Origin: Bacteroidales bacterium
GTDB taxonomy: Bacteria; Bacteroidota; Bacteroidia; Bacteroidales; UBA1402
Direction of reading: 5' to 3'
NCBI GenBank assembly: GCA_017464285.1
Contig: JAFUDT010000004.1
Span: forward strand, 186,001-250,000
DNA: 64,000 nucleotides
The position numbers and the translations under genes are program-made. The notes under the pieces were generated by a model. The model was not told the origin of the DNA and searched no databases. It saw nothing but the letters and a program-made list of their open reading frames with translations. Below are positions 50,962-59,340 of the stretch, one piece after another; positions within the stretch are counted from its first letter, which is position 1, and each line of letters starts with the position of its first letter.

Positions 50962-52377
50962 ATGATTTTTACGGAGATTCGCGCACAGATTCTTGATTTT
51001 TTCGGTTTTGAGCCGACTTCCGACCAGGCAAGTGCGCTGGATGCCCTGCTGCGATTCATGGCCAGCCGTGAAGACCATGAAGTCTTTGTGCTGAAAGGTT
51101 ATGCAGGTACCGGTAAAACCTCTCTGATCAGTGCCTTGATCCGTTTTCTGGACAGTCGTCAGGTGCCTTGTGTCCTGATGGCTCCCACGGGGCGTGCGGC
51201 CAAGGTCTTCGCCTCCTACAGCGGACATCCGGCTACCACCATCCACAAAAAAATCTACCGTCAGCGTGTCGTCGACGGTAGTTATGGCGGTTTTGTACCG
51301 GCCGAGAATCTGCACGATCATGCCTTTTTCTTTGTCGACGAGACTTCGATGATCTCCAACTCTCAGGAAGATGCTTCTATGTTCGGCAGTGGACGACTGT
51401 TGGACGATCTGCTGCGCTATGTTTACTGCGGCCGGCACTGTAAACTCATCCTTCTGGGGGATACCGCCCAGCTGCCGCCTGTCGGCAGGCCTTTGAGTCC
51501 GGCCTTGGACCGTCGTGAGCTGGAGTCCTTCGGAATGCGTGTCCATATGTACGAGCTTACTCAAGTCGTGCGTCAGGAGGAAGGCTCGCTACTGCTCGGA
51601 AATGCCACGGAACTGCGGCAGGCTATCTGCGAGGACCGGGTCAGGGAACTTCCCCGGCTGCGGGTGAACCGGAGGGATGTCCTGCGTTTACAGGGAGAAG
51701 ACCTGATCGACTCTCTGACGGCATCTTATCAGGAAGTGGGGCTGGAAGAATGTAAAATCGTGTGCCGTTCCAACAAGCGGGCCGTCATGTTCAACCAGGG
51801 AATCCGGTCACGTATCTTGTACAAGGAAGAGGATCTCTCTTCGGGCGATTTGCTGCTGGTGGCCAAGAACAATTACTTCTGGTCTCAGCCTTACAAGGAG
51901 ATCCCCTTTATTGCCAACGGCGACTTGGTCGAAGTTGTCAGGGTGCGCCGTCATCTGGAAATGTATGGATTCCGCTTTGCCGATGTGGAGGTCCGTTTCC
52001 CTGAAACAAAATGGGAAATGGAAGTGAGGGTCATTCTGGACAGCCTGACAGCTGAGTCTCCCGATTTGGGAACGACTGCGCAGCAGCGTCTTTATCAGGC
52101 CGTCCTGGAAGATTATGCCGACTGCCGCAGCAAGAAGGAACTATATGAGAATCTGCGCAAAGATCCGTGGTTCAATGCTTTGCAGGTGAAATACGGCTAT
52201 GCCATGACTTGCCATAAGGCTCAGGGGGGACAGTGGAGGCAGATCTATCTTGACCAGGGCTGGGTGACAGAGGAGATGATGGGGGTTGAATACTATCGTT
52301 GGCTGTACACTGCCCTGACACGGGCTACTGAAAAAGTCTGGCTAATCAATTTTCGTGATGAGTTCATTGACGGATGA
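50962..52377 (+). CDS. RecD-like ATP-dependent DNA helicase (AAA_30/UvrD_C_2)
   Basis: The 471-residue protein is a superfamily-1 helicase of the RecD/Pif1 group. It carries Walker A in LKGYAGTGKTSLISAL, motif Ia in VLMAPTGRAAKVF, the Walker B-like FFFVDETSMISN, motif III in LLGDTAQLPPVG and C-terminal motifs YAMTCHKAQGGQWRQIYLD and RWLYTALTRATEKVWLIN. It is probably a DNA repair or recombination helicase acting alone, without RecBC in this region. It is divergent from the anchored hypothetical. Confidence 0.9.
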   Translation: MIFTEIRAQILDFFGFEPTSDQASALDALLRFMASREDHEVFVLKGYAGTGKTSLISALIRFLDSRQVPCVLMAPTGRAAKVFASYSGHPATTIHKKIYRQRVVDGSYGGFVPAENLHDHAFFFVDETSMISNSQEDASMFGSGRLLDDLLRYVYCGRHCKLILLGDTAQLPPVGRPLSPALDRRELESFGMRVHMYELTQVVRQEEGSLLLGNATELRQAICEDRVRELPRLRVNRRDVLRLQGEDLIDSLTASYQEVGLEECKIVCRSNKRAVMFNQGIRSRILYKEEDLSSGDLLLVAKNNYFWSQPYKEIPFIANGDLVEVVRVRRHLEMYGFRFADVEVRFPETKWEMEVRVILDSLTAESPDLGTTAQQRLYQAVLEDYADCRSKKELYENLRKDPWFNALQVKYGYAMTCHKAQGGQWRQIYLDQGWVTEEMMGVEYYRWLYTALTRATEKVWLINFRDEFIDG

Positions 52378-52408
52378 CAGGAAGTGCCGGCAAGGGATGC
52401 GGATAATT

Positions 52409-52453
52409 TGGGAAAAATAGCCCCGGAACTGTGGTATCCACGTTTCCGGGGCT
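52409..52453 (-). terminator. Intrinsic terminator of the fab operon
   Basis: AGCCCCGGAA (52419-52428) pairs with TTCCGGGGCT (52444-52453). On the minus strand it is followed by ATTTTTCCC, a U tract, about 50 bases after the fabG stop. It lies between converging genes. Confidence 0.8.
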
Positions 52454-52505
52454 TATGAGAGTTTGTTCGCGGAGGAGAAAATTCCTCCCATTGGGATTTG
52501 GTCAA

Positions 52506-53246
52506 TTACATGCCGCCGTCGATGGGAATGACCTGGCCGGTGACATAGCTCGACATGTCGGAGGCCAGGAAGGTGGCCACATTGGCGATGTCTTCGGGGG
52601 TGCCGCCACGGCGCAGCGGAATCATCTTCATCCAGTTGGCGCGGACTTCTTCGCTCAACTGGGCAGTCATTTCCGTGATGATGAAACCGGGGGCAATAGC
52701 GTTGGCGCGGATACCCTTGGGCCCCATTTCCTTGGCTATCGATTTGGCCAGGCCGATCATGCCGGCTTTGGAAGCCGAGTAGTTGCACTGTCCGGCATTG
52801 CCGTTCACGCCGACGATAGACGACATGTTGATGATGCTGCCTCCTTTCTGGCGCGTCATGACAGGAACTACGGCGTGGCAGAAGTTGAAGGCCGACTTCA
52901 GGTTGACAGTCAGTACCATATCCCACTGCTGCTCGGACATGCGCAGCAGCAGACCGTCGCGGGTAATACCCGCATTGTTGACCAGAATGTCGATACGGCC
53001 GAAGTCTTCGACAATTTGTCTGACCACTTTATGGGTATCTTCGAAATCGGCGGCGTTGGAAGCATAGCCTTTTACCTTGACACCGTAGGCTTCGATTTCC
53101 TTGATGGTGTTTTCAAAATTCTCGTCCATCTTCAGATCGGTCAGGGCGATATTGGCGCCTTCAGAGGCGAATTTCAGGGCAACAGCCTTGCCGATGCCTC
53201 TGGCAGCTCCGGTAACCAGAGCTGTTTTGTCAGTGAGTAATGCCAT
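52506..53246 (-). CDS. fabG: 3-oxoacyl-[acyl-carrier-protein] reductase
   Basis: FabG reduces 3-ketoacyl-ACP with NADPH in fatty acid elongation. The 246-residue SDR has ALVTGAARGIGKAVAL for NADPH binding, VNNAGITRDGLLLRMS, the catalytic Ser region IINMSSIVGVNGNAGQ and Tyr-Lys in CNYSASKAGMIGLAKS. It ends VTGQVIPIDGGM, the standard FabG C-terminus. It is eight bases after fabZ, the last gene of fabH-F-Z-G. Confidence 0.94.
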   Translation of the reverse strand: MALLTDKTALVTGAARGIGKAVALKFASEGANIALTDLKMDENFENTIKEIEAYGVKVKGYASNAADFEDTHKVVRQIVEDFGRIDILVNNAGITRDGLLLRMSEQQWDMVLTVNLKSAFNFCHAVVPVMTRQKGGSIINMSSIVGVNGNAGQCNYSASKAGMIGLAKSIAKEMGPKGIRANAIAPGFIITEMTAQLSEEVRANWMKMIPLRRGGTPEDIANVATFLASDMSSYVTGQVIPIDGGM

Positions 53247-53254
53247 AGATAGTA

Positions 53255-53704
53255 TTATTTAGCAGCTTCTTCTCTAGCTGTCAATTTGTCGTTGTCCACC
53301 AGGGCGAAGGACAGACTGGCCTGTGTGCACAGTTTGCCCCGGACCTCCGCCTTGGCTTCAATGAAAAATATCATACCTCTCTTGTTGACTACATGGGCGG
53401 TCACTTCAATGGTGTCACCCGGATAGACGGAGTTTTTAAACCTGGCTTTGTCAATGCCGCTGTAAAAGGGCGTTTTGCCCTGGATATAGTCTTTGACCAG
53501 GATGGAACTTGCCTGGCCGATGATTTCGCACATGATGACGCCCGGTACGGTCGGATGGCCCGGGAAGTGCCCCTGCAGAAAAAACTCGTCGCCTCTGACA
53601 TGATAAATGCCATGAGCCGTTCCATCGCTGTCGAGTGTCATTTCATCGACCAGCAGCATGGGCTCCCGATGCGGAAGCATTTGCTTGATTTCTTCTCTAT
53701 TCAT
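53255..53704 (-). CDS. fabZ: 3-hydroxyacyl-[acyl-carrier-protein] dehydratase (FabZ family)
   Basis: FabZ removes water from 3-hydroxyacyl-ACP. From ATG 53704 the protein has 149 residues, the usual size, with IKQMLPHREPMLLVDEM, the catalytic His in GHFPGHPTVPGVIMCEI and the Glu of that motif. An upstream start at 53740 would reach into fabF and is less likely. Neighbouring fabG and fabF support the assignment. Confidence 0.9.
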   Translation of the reverse strand: MNREEIKQMLPHREPMLLVDEMTLDSDGTAHGIYHVRGDEFFLQGHFPGHPTVPGVIMCEIIGQASSILVKDYIQGKTPFYSGIDKARFKNSVYPGDTIEVTAHVVNKRGMIFFIEAKAEVRGKLCTQASLSFALVDNDKLTAREEAAK

Positions 53705-53717
53705 AGCGGGTGCAAAG

Positions 53718-54956
53718 TTAGTCAATTTTTCTGATGGCAAGACAGGCGTTGTGACCGCCGAAGCCCAAAGAGGTGGAGATGGCCAGGGTCAGGTCGGCCT
53801 TGACGGCCTTGTTGGGCGTGTAATTCAAGTCACATTCGGGATCGGGCTCGTCCAGGCCGATGGTCGGAGGTACCAGTCCGTTCTTGACAGCCAGGGCGGC
53901 AGCTATCAGTTCCACACCGCCGGCGGCTCCCAGCATGTGGCCGGTCATGGACTTGGTCGAGCAGATATGGGCCTTCTGGGCGGCCTCTTCACCCATGGCC
54001 AGTTTGAAGGCCAGGGTCTCGGATTTGTCGTTCAGCGGTGTGCCGGTGCCGTGGGCGTTGATATGCAGGACATCCTTGGCGGGATCAAAACCTGCCTGGC
54101 TCAAGGCCTGTCTGATGGCATTGGCCGCACAGGTGCCGTCGGGACGGGGAGCTGTGTAGTGATAGGCGTCACAGGTATTGCCGTATCCGCAGACTTCGGC
54201 ATAGATCTGGGCTCCTCTGGCCTTGGCGTGCTCATATTCTTCAAGTATCAGAATACCGGCTCCTTCCCCCATGACAAAGCCGCCGCGGCGTTTGTTGAAG
54301 GGCAGGGAAGCGTTTTTGGGGTCTTCGCTCAGACTCAGGGCCTTACTATTGGCAAAACCGCCGATGGCCAGCGGATGAATGGCGGCTTCCGCCCCTCCTG
54401 CAATGATGGCGTCAGCATACCCGCCGGCAATGCAGCGGTAGGCCTCACCGATGGCGTGGCTACCGGTGGCGCAGGCCGTTACTACAGGCAGGCAGGGCCC
54501 CTGTGCCTGATGGGCAATGGCGATGTTGCCGGATGCAATATTGGAAATCATCATCGGAACAAAAAGTGGAGAAATCCATTTCGGACCTTTGGTGAGCAGT
54601 TTTTCAGTTTCAGTCACGAAGGTATGCATGCCTCCGATACCGGAACCCACATAGACACCGAAGCGTTCGGGCTCAACGTGGCCAGCTATGCCGCTGTCGG
54701 CAACAGCCTGGTTGGCAGCAGCCAAGGCAAACTGGCAGTATCGGTCGCTGCGGCGGGCCGTTCCGGCATCAACGCCATGGTCTGTAGCCACAAAATCCTT
54801 GACTTCACCAGCCACCTTGACCGGCAAATTCTCTGTCGGACAACTGGTAATCAGGTCGATTCCGCAGACTCCTTCAGTCAGGTTCTTCCAAAAAGCGGAC
54901 AAATCGTTTCCCACCGGGGAAATGACGCCCATTCCTGTAATGACAACTCTTTTCAT
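53718..54956 (-). CDS. fabF: 3-oxoacyl-[acyl-carrier-protein] synthase II
   Basis: FabF condenses malonyl-ACP with acyl-ACP. From MKRVVITGMGVISPVG at 54956 the protein has 412 residues, the FabF norm. The catalytic Cys lies in VTACATGSHAIGEAYR and the two His in INAHGTGTPLND and STKSMTGHMLGAAGG. It ends LGFGGHNACLAIRKID. It lies 77 bases after fabH and no acpP gene fits in that gap. Confidence 0.95.
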   Translation of the reverse strand: MKRVVITGMGVISPVGNDLSAFWKNLTEGVCGIDLITSCPTENLPVKVAGEVKDFVATDHGVDAGTARRSDRYCQFALAAANQAVADSGIAGHVEPERFGVYVGSGIGGMHTFVTETEKLLTKGPKWISPLFVPMMISNIASGNIAIAHQAQGPCLPVVTACATGSHAIGEAYRCIAGGYADAIIAGGAEAAIHPLAIGGFANSKALSLSEDPKNASLPFNKRRGGFVMGEGAGILILEEYEHAKARGAQIYAEVCGYGNTCDAYHYTAPRPDGTCAANAIRQALSQAGFDPAKDVLHINAHGTGTPLNDKSETLAFKLAMGEEAAQKAHICSTKSMTGHMLGAAGGVELIAAALAVKNGLVPPTIGLDEPDPECDLNYTPNKAVKADLTLAISTSLGFGGHNACLAIRKID

Positions 54957-55033
54957 AGTTTCTTTTTGTTCGTTATAAGGCAGTCGGCCTTTATAACTCG
55001 TTATTATTCTATTTATTATACTCTTGATAAAAC

Positions 55034-55978
55034 TTACCACTCAATTAGGCAGGCGGCTGTGCAGAAGCCGGCGCCAAAGGCACTCAGGACGATTTTTTCG
55101 CCTCTCTTGATTTTGCCTTCCCGGTGCATTTCGTCCAGCAGGATGGCAACGCTGGCCGAAGAGGTGTTGCCGCGTTTTTCAATGTTGTGCGGGAACTTTT
55201 CCGGAGCGACATCCAACATCCTGCGGATGCTGTCCATGATGCGCAGGTTGGCCTGATGCAGCAGATAGTGATCCACATCGTCCGGCTGCAGCTGACATTG
55301 TGCGAGAATGGCTTTGATGTCTTTCAGGGAGGAATTGACAGCGATACGGAAAACTTCACGGCCTTCCATCTTCATGTAGTAGTCAGGTTCTGTTTTCTTA
55401 TCCCATGGCGTTTTGCTGACAGCGCGGTATCCAAACAGGGGTTTGGGCTTGCTCACGGTTGTCAGCCGCATGGCTTTCAGGTTGTCGCCCTTGGTTACGA
55501 CCACCGCTCCTGCGCCGTCGCCAAATAGGACACATGTTTCACGTGCTTTCCAGTCGACCATCAGCGTGGGAGCTTCGACGGCCATGACCAGAATCCGCTC
55601 ATGCCCGTTCTTGAGCATAGCTTCGGCCACATCCAGGGCATAAATGAACCCTGCACAGGCAGCATTGATGTCCAGACAGGGACAGGTGGCGCCGATGCGG
55701 CCTTGGATAAGGCTGCTCAGCGAAGGGGTCATGTATTCGTTGATTACGTTCGAAAGGATGATCATGTCGATGTCCGTGGGTTGGAGGCCGGCATTTTCCA
55801 ATGCTTTTTGAGCGGCCTGAACGCCCAGGTCGTCAAGGCGTTCGGTGGTCATCAGCTGGCGGGATTTGATGCCGGTACGCTCCGTAATCCATTCGTCACT
55901 GGTATCCAGGAACTGTTCCAACATTTCGTTGGTGACTGTAAATGCGGGTACAGCCGACCCGGTTCCGATAATTTTCAT
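55034..55978 (-). CDS. fabH: 3-oxoacyl-[acyl-carrier-protein] synthase III
   Basis: FabH starts fatty acid synthesis by condensing acyl-CoA with malonyl-ACP. The 314-residue protein has the Cys-His-Asn triad: Cys in DINAACAGFIYALD, His in HYLLHQANLRIMDS and Asn in KRGNTSSASVAILLDEM. DEWITERTGIKSRQ is the typical N-terminal motif. It is the first gene of the fab run, with a -7 box at 56014-56021 upstream. Confidence 0.95.
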   Translation of the reverse strand: MKIIGTGSAVPAFTVTNEMLEQFLDTSDEWITERTGIKSRQLMTTERLDDLGVQAAQKALENAGLQPTDIDMIILSNVINEYMTPSLSSLIQGRIGATCPCLDINAACAGFIYALDVAEAMLKNGHERILVMAVEAPTLMVDWKARETCVLFGDGAGAVVVTKGDNLKAMRLTTVSKPKPLFGYRAVSKTPWDKKTEPDYYMKMEGREVFRIAVNSSLKDIKAILAQCQLQPDDVDHYLLHQANLRIMDSIRRMLDVAPEKFPHNIEKRGNTSSASVAILLDEMHREGKIKRGEKIVLSAFGAGFCTAACLIEW

Positions 55979-56013
55979 ACTCTGTATAACGCGTGGTTTA
56001 TTTTTTGATGCGG

Positions 56014-56021
56014 CAAAAATA
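56014..56021 (-). promoter_or_regulatory. -7 promoter element of fabH
   Basis: On the minus strand TATTTTTG matches TAnnTTTG, 36 bases before the fabH start. The terminator hairpin of the upstream gene occupies the region where a -33 box would lie. Confidence 0.5.
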
Positions 56022-56032
56022 CCATAAACAGC

Positions 56033-56067
56033 CCGGCCCCTGAAAAATATGGGTTTTCAGGGGCCGG
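56033..56067 (-). terminator. Hairpin after the CpXC gene
   Basis: CCGGCCCCTGAAAA (56033-56046) is perfectly complementary to TTTTCAGGGGCCGG (56054-56067), 14 pairs. It lies 53 bases after the CpXC gene stop and separates that gene set from fabH. Confidence 0.72.
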
Positions 56068-56120
56068 ACAAGTGGTGAAATATGCTTTTGTGGGGTGAAA
56101 TCCTCCCTTCTGGGACCAAA

Positions 56121-56792
56121 TCAGGATTTCATTTTGGCATCAATCCATTCGTAACAGACGTTTTTGACCGTGCCATGTTCGGCAAAACGCTCGTCGAGCC
56201 ACATTTTCTGCAGACATTGTTCGTAGAGGTCCATACTGACGGAAAACTCCGAGACTACTTTCTCGGCGCGTGTCACGGTGAATACCAGTTCGTCATTGTC
56301 CTCTTCATGCCGTCGCTCAGTAAAGAAGATTCCCTTGTTGTCAAAATAGTCGGGTCGTGTCCCTTTGATTTTGATTACCTGTCGGCGGATAAAATACTTG
56401 ATCAGCTCAATGGCAATATCGGACAATCCTTCTTCGAAAATGAAGATTTTTTCTTTCAGACACCGGATTCCGTGGACATAGCGGAACTTGTAGTGTTTAT
56501 CGCCCTGCTTGAACATTTCATCGATGGGAAAGCTGTCTTCGGCGATGTCGTTGTCCCCGTCTTTATGGTCGAAAAAGAGCATAAATTGTCTTTCCATGTC
56601 ATGGTAGAGTGTGCCGAAAGTAATGTAGGACTGGTGTCCGCAGTGAGGACAACGCCAGAGGAACAAGGTTTCGTCGAGCAGCTTTTCTTTCAGGTCGGGA
56701 TCCTGGTCGGCATTGATGCTGTCCCAGACGGTAAAAGTTCCTTGTCTGCCGCAACGGGGACAGACCAGCGTTTCATTTCTTGACTGTGACAT
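56121..56792 (-). CDS. CpXC-domain protein
   Basis: The 223-residue protein has the CpXC domain: VCPRCGRQGTFTVWDSINAD with a first CxxC and LFLWRCPHCGHQSYIT with a second, forming a zinc-binding pair, followed by YHDMERQFMLFF. The C-terminal part (YVHGIRCLKEKIFIFEEGLS) is typical of the family. The function is unknown. It begins six bases after the GH28 gene. Confidence 0.85.
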   Translation of the reverse strand: MSQSRNETLVCPRCGRQGTFTVWDSINADQDPDLKEKLLDETLFLWRCPHCGHQSYITFGTLYHDMERQFMLFFDHKDGDNDIAEDSFPIDEMFKQGDKHYKFRYVHGIRCLKEKIFIFEEGLSDIAIELIKYFIRRQVIKIKGTRPDYFDNKGIFFTERRHEEDNDELVFTVTRAEKVVSEFSVSMDLYEQCLQKMWLDERFAEHGTVKNVCYEWIDAKMKS

Positions 56793-56798
56793 GGCTCG

Positions 56799-58184
56799 CT
56801 AGTTGATATTGACCGACAGGAGCTGCAGATTTTCAATCTGGTCGGTGTCGTATTCCGGATGAGTGGCCTGGATGTCCAACTCTTCGAAACGGAAGTGGCG
56901 AAGTTCGTATTGTTCGGACTGTTCCACATTGAAGAAATCTTCACACTGTAGCTTGATACGGCGCATGGTGACGTGTTGGGAGTAGGACATGGGAATATCC
57001 TGCCGGTCTTTCAGGTCGAAGAACTGGGTCCACGGGCGGATGTAGAGGAAGTTGCGGGCATTGCCTGTGATGTCCTCCACGGTGATATATTCGTAGAGTT
57101 GAGGAGTGTCAGGCCTCATTTTGAGCCAGAGCAGCCGATTGCATTTGTCCAGGGTACACCGGCGCAAGATGATATTGCGGTCGTGAATGGATTCGCTGCC
57201 ACAGGTCAGGGCGCTGTGGCAGAAACCGTAGTTGCACTCTTCGATAATGATATTGTAGTTGCCGCCATTTTCAGGCAGACGGTCGGCCCAGGGACCTTTA
57301 CCTCCTTTCAGGGCGACGGCATCGTCATTGACCGACATATAGCACTGCTTGATGTGGATTTCACGGCAGGCGTCAATATCGACGGCATCGGAGCTGGGAG
57401 CCTTGACCGGTGCGGCCGGAGAATAGATATGCAATCCCAGCAGCCGGACTCTTTCACACTTGTACAAATGAGTGGTCCAGAAAGGAGAGTTGATCAGCCG
57501 TACACCCGAGATCTCGGCATTACGGCAGTTGGACAGATAAATGAGCCGGGGACGCATTTCATCCATGTTGGTGCATTTGGGATTGACTTTGCGACGCAGC
57601 CAGAAGGATTTCCAGTAGCGCAGGCCGTTACCGTTGATGGTACCGTGCCCCGTGATGGTGAATCCGTCCAGTGAATCGGCGTTGATCAGGGCGGCAAAAT
57701 ACTTCAGAGACTGGCCTTCGATGCGGGTATTGACCACCGGAAAGTCGCTGATGTCATCGCTGCCTTTGAGCGTGGCCCCTTTGCACAGATACAGGTGTGT
57801 GCCCTGTTTGAAAAACAGTGATCCGGTCAGATACACTCCCTTGGGAATGACAATTACGCCGCCACCCTGTTCGGCAGCCCGATCGATAACGGCCTGGATG
57901 CTTGCCGTCTGAACCAGTGTACTGTCTTTTTTCACACCGTAGCGGCAGATGTTGTACAAGCGCCCCAAAGTGTCGGCCTTGACGGGTCTGGCCTGATGAA
58001 ACCACTCCGGTATGCGCGTTCCATCGGGAAAGAATTCACACTCCGGGTAAACGCTCTCGGTGAGTACGACGGGATGTTTCCCAACTTTTTCATTGCCAAA
58101 CAATTGGCTGATTCCCAGGCCGATGAGGTAACCCACGGCAAAGCAACCCAGAATAAGGGTGCAGATGATGGCAACTCTCTTCAT
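56799..58184 (-). CDS. Glycoside hydrolase family 28 (polygalacturonase-like)
   Basis: GH28 enzymes hydrolyse galacturonic acid linkages in pectin. The 461-residue protein has an N-terminal membrane or signal helix (VAIICTLILGCFAVGYLIGL) and a right-handed beta helix. The catalytic Asp motifs appear as SSDAVDIDAC and MSVNDDAVALKGG, and the HG region as CHSALTCGSESI with His. It begins AEQGGGVIVIPKGVYLTGS, typical of GH28. No PUL or SusCD genes are nearby, so it may be a stand-alone enzyme. Together with the Cthe_2159-like proteins it hints at contact with acidic plant or host polysaccharides. Confidence 0.88.
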   Translation of the reverse strand: MKRVAIICTLILGCFAVGYLIGLGISQLFGNEKVGKHPVVLTESVYPECEFFPDGTRIPEWFHQARPVKADTLGRLYNICRYGVKKDSTLVQTASIQAVIDRAAEQGGGVIVIPKGVYLTGSLFFKQGTHLYLCKGATLKGSDDISDFPVVNTRIEGQSLKYFAALINADSLDGFTITGHGTINGNGLRYWKSFWLRRKVNPKCTNMDEMRPRLIYLSNCRNAEISGVRLINSPFWTTHLYKCERVRLLGLHIYSPAAPVKAPSSDAVDIDACREIHIKQCYMSVNDDAVALKGGKGPWADRLPENGGNYNIIIEECNYGFCHSALTCGSESIHDRNIILRRCTLDKCNRLLWLKMRPDTPQLYEYITVEDITGNARNFLYIRPWTQFFDLKDRQDIPMSYSQHVTMRRIKLQCEDFFNVEQSEQYELRHFRFEELDIQATHPEYDTDQIENLQLLSVNIN

Positions 58185-58196
58185 GATCGACGGTAT

Positions 58197-58832
58197 TTAT
58201 ATGATTAAGTCTTCTGTCCTGATTTTGGGGACATAGTGGATCCCCTCCTCCCGATAATACTTCAAACTCTCTCCCTCTGAGACTTCCTTAAGCCGGATCT
58301 GCTCCATCCCTTTGCCCAGACCCAGGAGCAGCAGGGGCTCGTATGGAAGCTGCAGGGCGGCCGTGAGGGCGTCCTTGTCGAAAGCCCCGATGCAGATGCC
58401 GTTCAGTCCCATGTCCACTGCCTTGAGCAGCATGCTTTGCGCAGCGATGCCCAGATCGATGTCCACGTAGCGGTTTTCTCCGACAACCGAACAGATGACA
58501 ATATAGGCATTGGGGGCATGTCCCCTCTGTGGCAGATGCAACTCGGGCAGGGCGCCTCCCAGCCGGATCATCGAGCTGATTGTTTCTGATTCCGGTGCCG
58601 TGACAGGCCGAAAGCGCAGAACCTGCTCATTGCGGGCCGAGGGAATCTTGGTGTTGACCTGGATGATTCTGTACAGCTGGTTTTCCGTCAGTCTATAGCG
58701 GTTGTCATAGCAGCGTTGGCTGCGGTTATGTTCGAAAAGCTGGCTCAGGCTTCGGCTGGCCTTGTATACTTTTCCGGCCTGTTGACGGGCCAGATGCTCT
58801 TCCATTTTATTACCCAGGTAATTGTCTGCCAT
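58197..58832 (-). CDS. Nitroreductase family protein
   Basis: The 211-residue protein resembles FMN-dependent nitroreductases: SLSQLFEHNRSQRCYDN (the RSxRxY/F start), IPSARNEQVLRFRPV, VDIDLGIAAQSMLLKAVDMG and GICIGAFDKDAL. The substrate is unknown; family members reduce quinones, flavins or nitro compounds with NAD(P)H. It lies 12 bases from the GH28 gene and 26 from ispF, in the same direction. Confidence 0.85.
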   Translation of the reverse strand: MADNYLGNKMEEHLARQQAGKVYKASRSLSQLFEHNRSQRCYDNRYRLTENQLYRIIQVNTKIPSARNEQVLRFRPVTAPESETISSMIRLGGALPELHLPQRGHAPNAYIVICSVVGENRYVDIDLGIAAQSMLLKAVDMGLNGICIGAFDKDALTAALQLPYEPLLLLGLGKGMEQIRLKEVSEGESLKYYREEGIHYVPKIRTEDLII

Positions 58833-58858
58833 AGGTGAATCCTGATTGGCCAGGCAGG

Positions 58859-59338
58859 TCAGGGCTTTTCGATGAGCACGACCGCCAAGGCGGCGATCCC
58901 TTCTTCCCGGCCGGTGAAACCCAGTTTTTCGGTGGTAGTGGCCTTGACGGACACGTCTTCCGGCGAGATTTCCGTCAGGTGGGCCAGCACTTCCTTCATT
59001 TGCGGAATGAAGGTGTTCAGCTTCGGGCGTTCGGCGCAGACAGTGGCGTCAATGTTGCCGACAATCCAGCCTTCTGCCTTGATCAGGGCGACAGTCCTCT
59101 GAAGCAGGATCTTGCTGTCGATACCGGCGTATTGGGGTTGATTGTCCGGGAAGTGGTACCCAATATCCCTCAGCCCGGCGGCTCCCAGCAAAGCATCGCA
59201 GATGGCGTGTATCAGAACATCTGCGTCGGAATGACCCAGAAGGCCTTTTTCGAAGGGCAGGCAGATGCCGCCCAGGAAAAGCTGTCTGCCTTCTACGAGA
59301 CGGTGTACGTCAAATCCTTGTCCAACCCGTATTTTCAT
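58859..59338 (-). CDS. ispF: 2-C-methyl-D-erythritol 2,4-cyclodiphosphate synthase
   Basis: IspF forms the cyclic diphosphate of the non-mevalonate isoprenoid pathway. The 159-residue protein has VGQGFDVHRL with metal ligands Asp and His, LGHSDADVLIHAICDALLGAAGLRDIG split across the metal site (third ligand His in VLIHAICDAL), and the C-terminal ATTTEKLGFTGREEGIAA. It lies two bases after porV. The porU-porV-ispF order is known from Porphyromonas gingivalis. Confidence 0.95.
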   Translation of the reverse strand: MKIRVGQGFDVHRLVEGRQLFLGGICLPFEKGLLGHSDADVLIHAICDALLGAAGLRDIGYHFPDNQPQYAGIDSKILLQRTVALIKAEGWIVGNIDATVCAERPKLNTFIPQMKEVLAHLTEISPEDVSVKATTTEKLGFTGREEGIAALAVVLIEKP

Positions 59339-59340
59339 TT

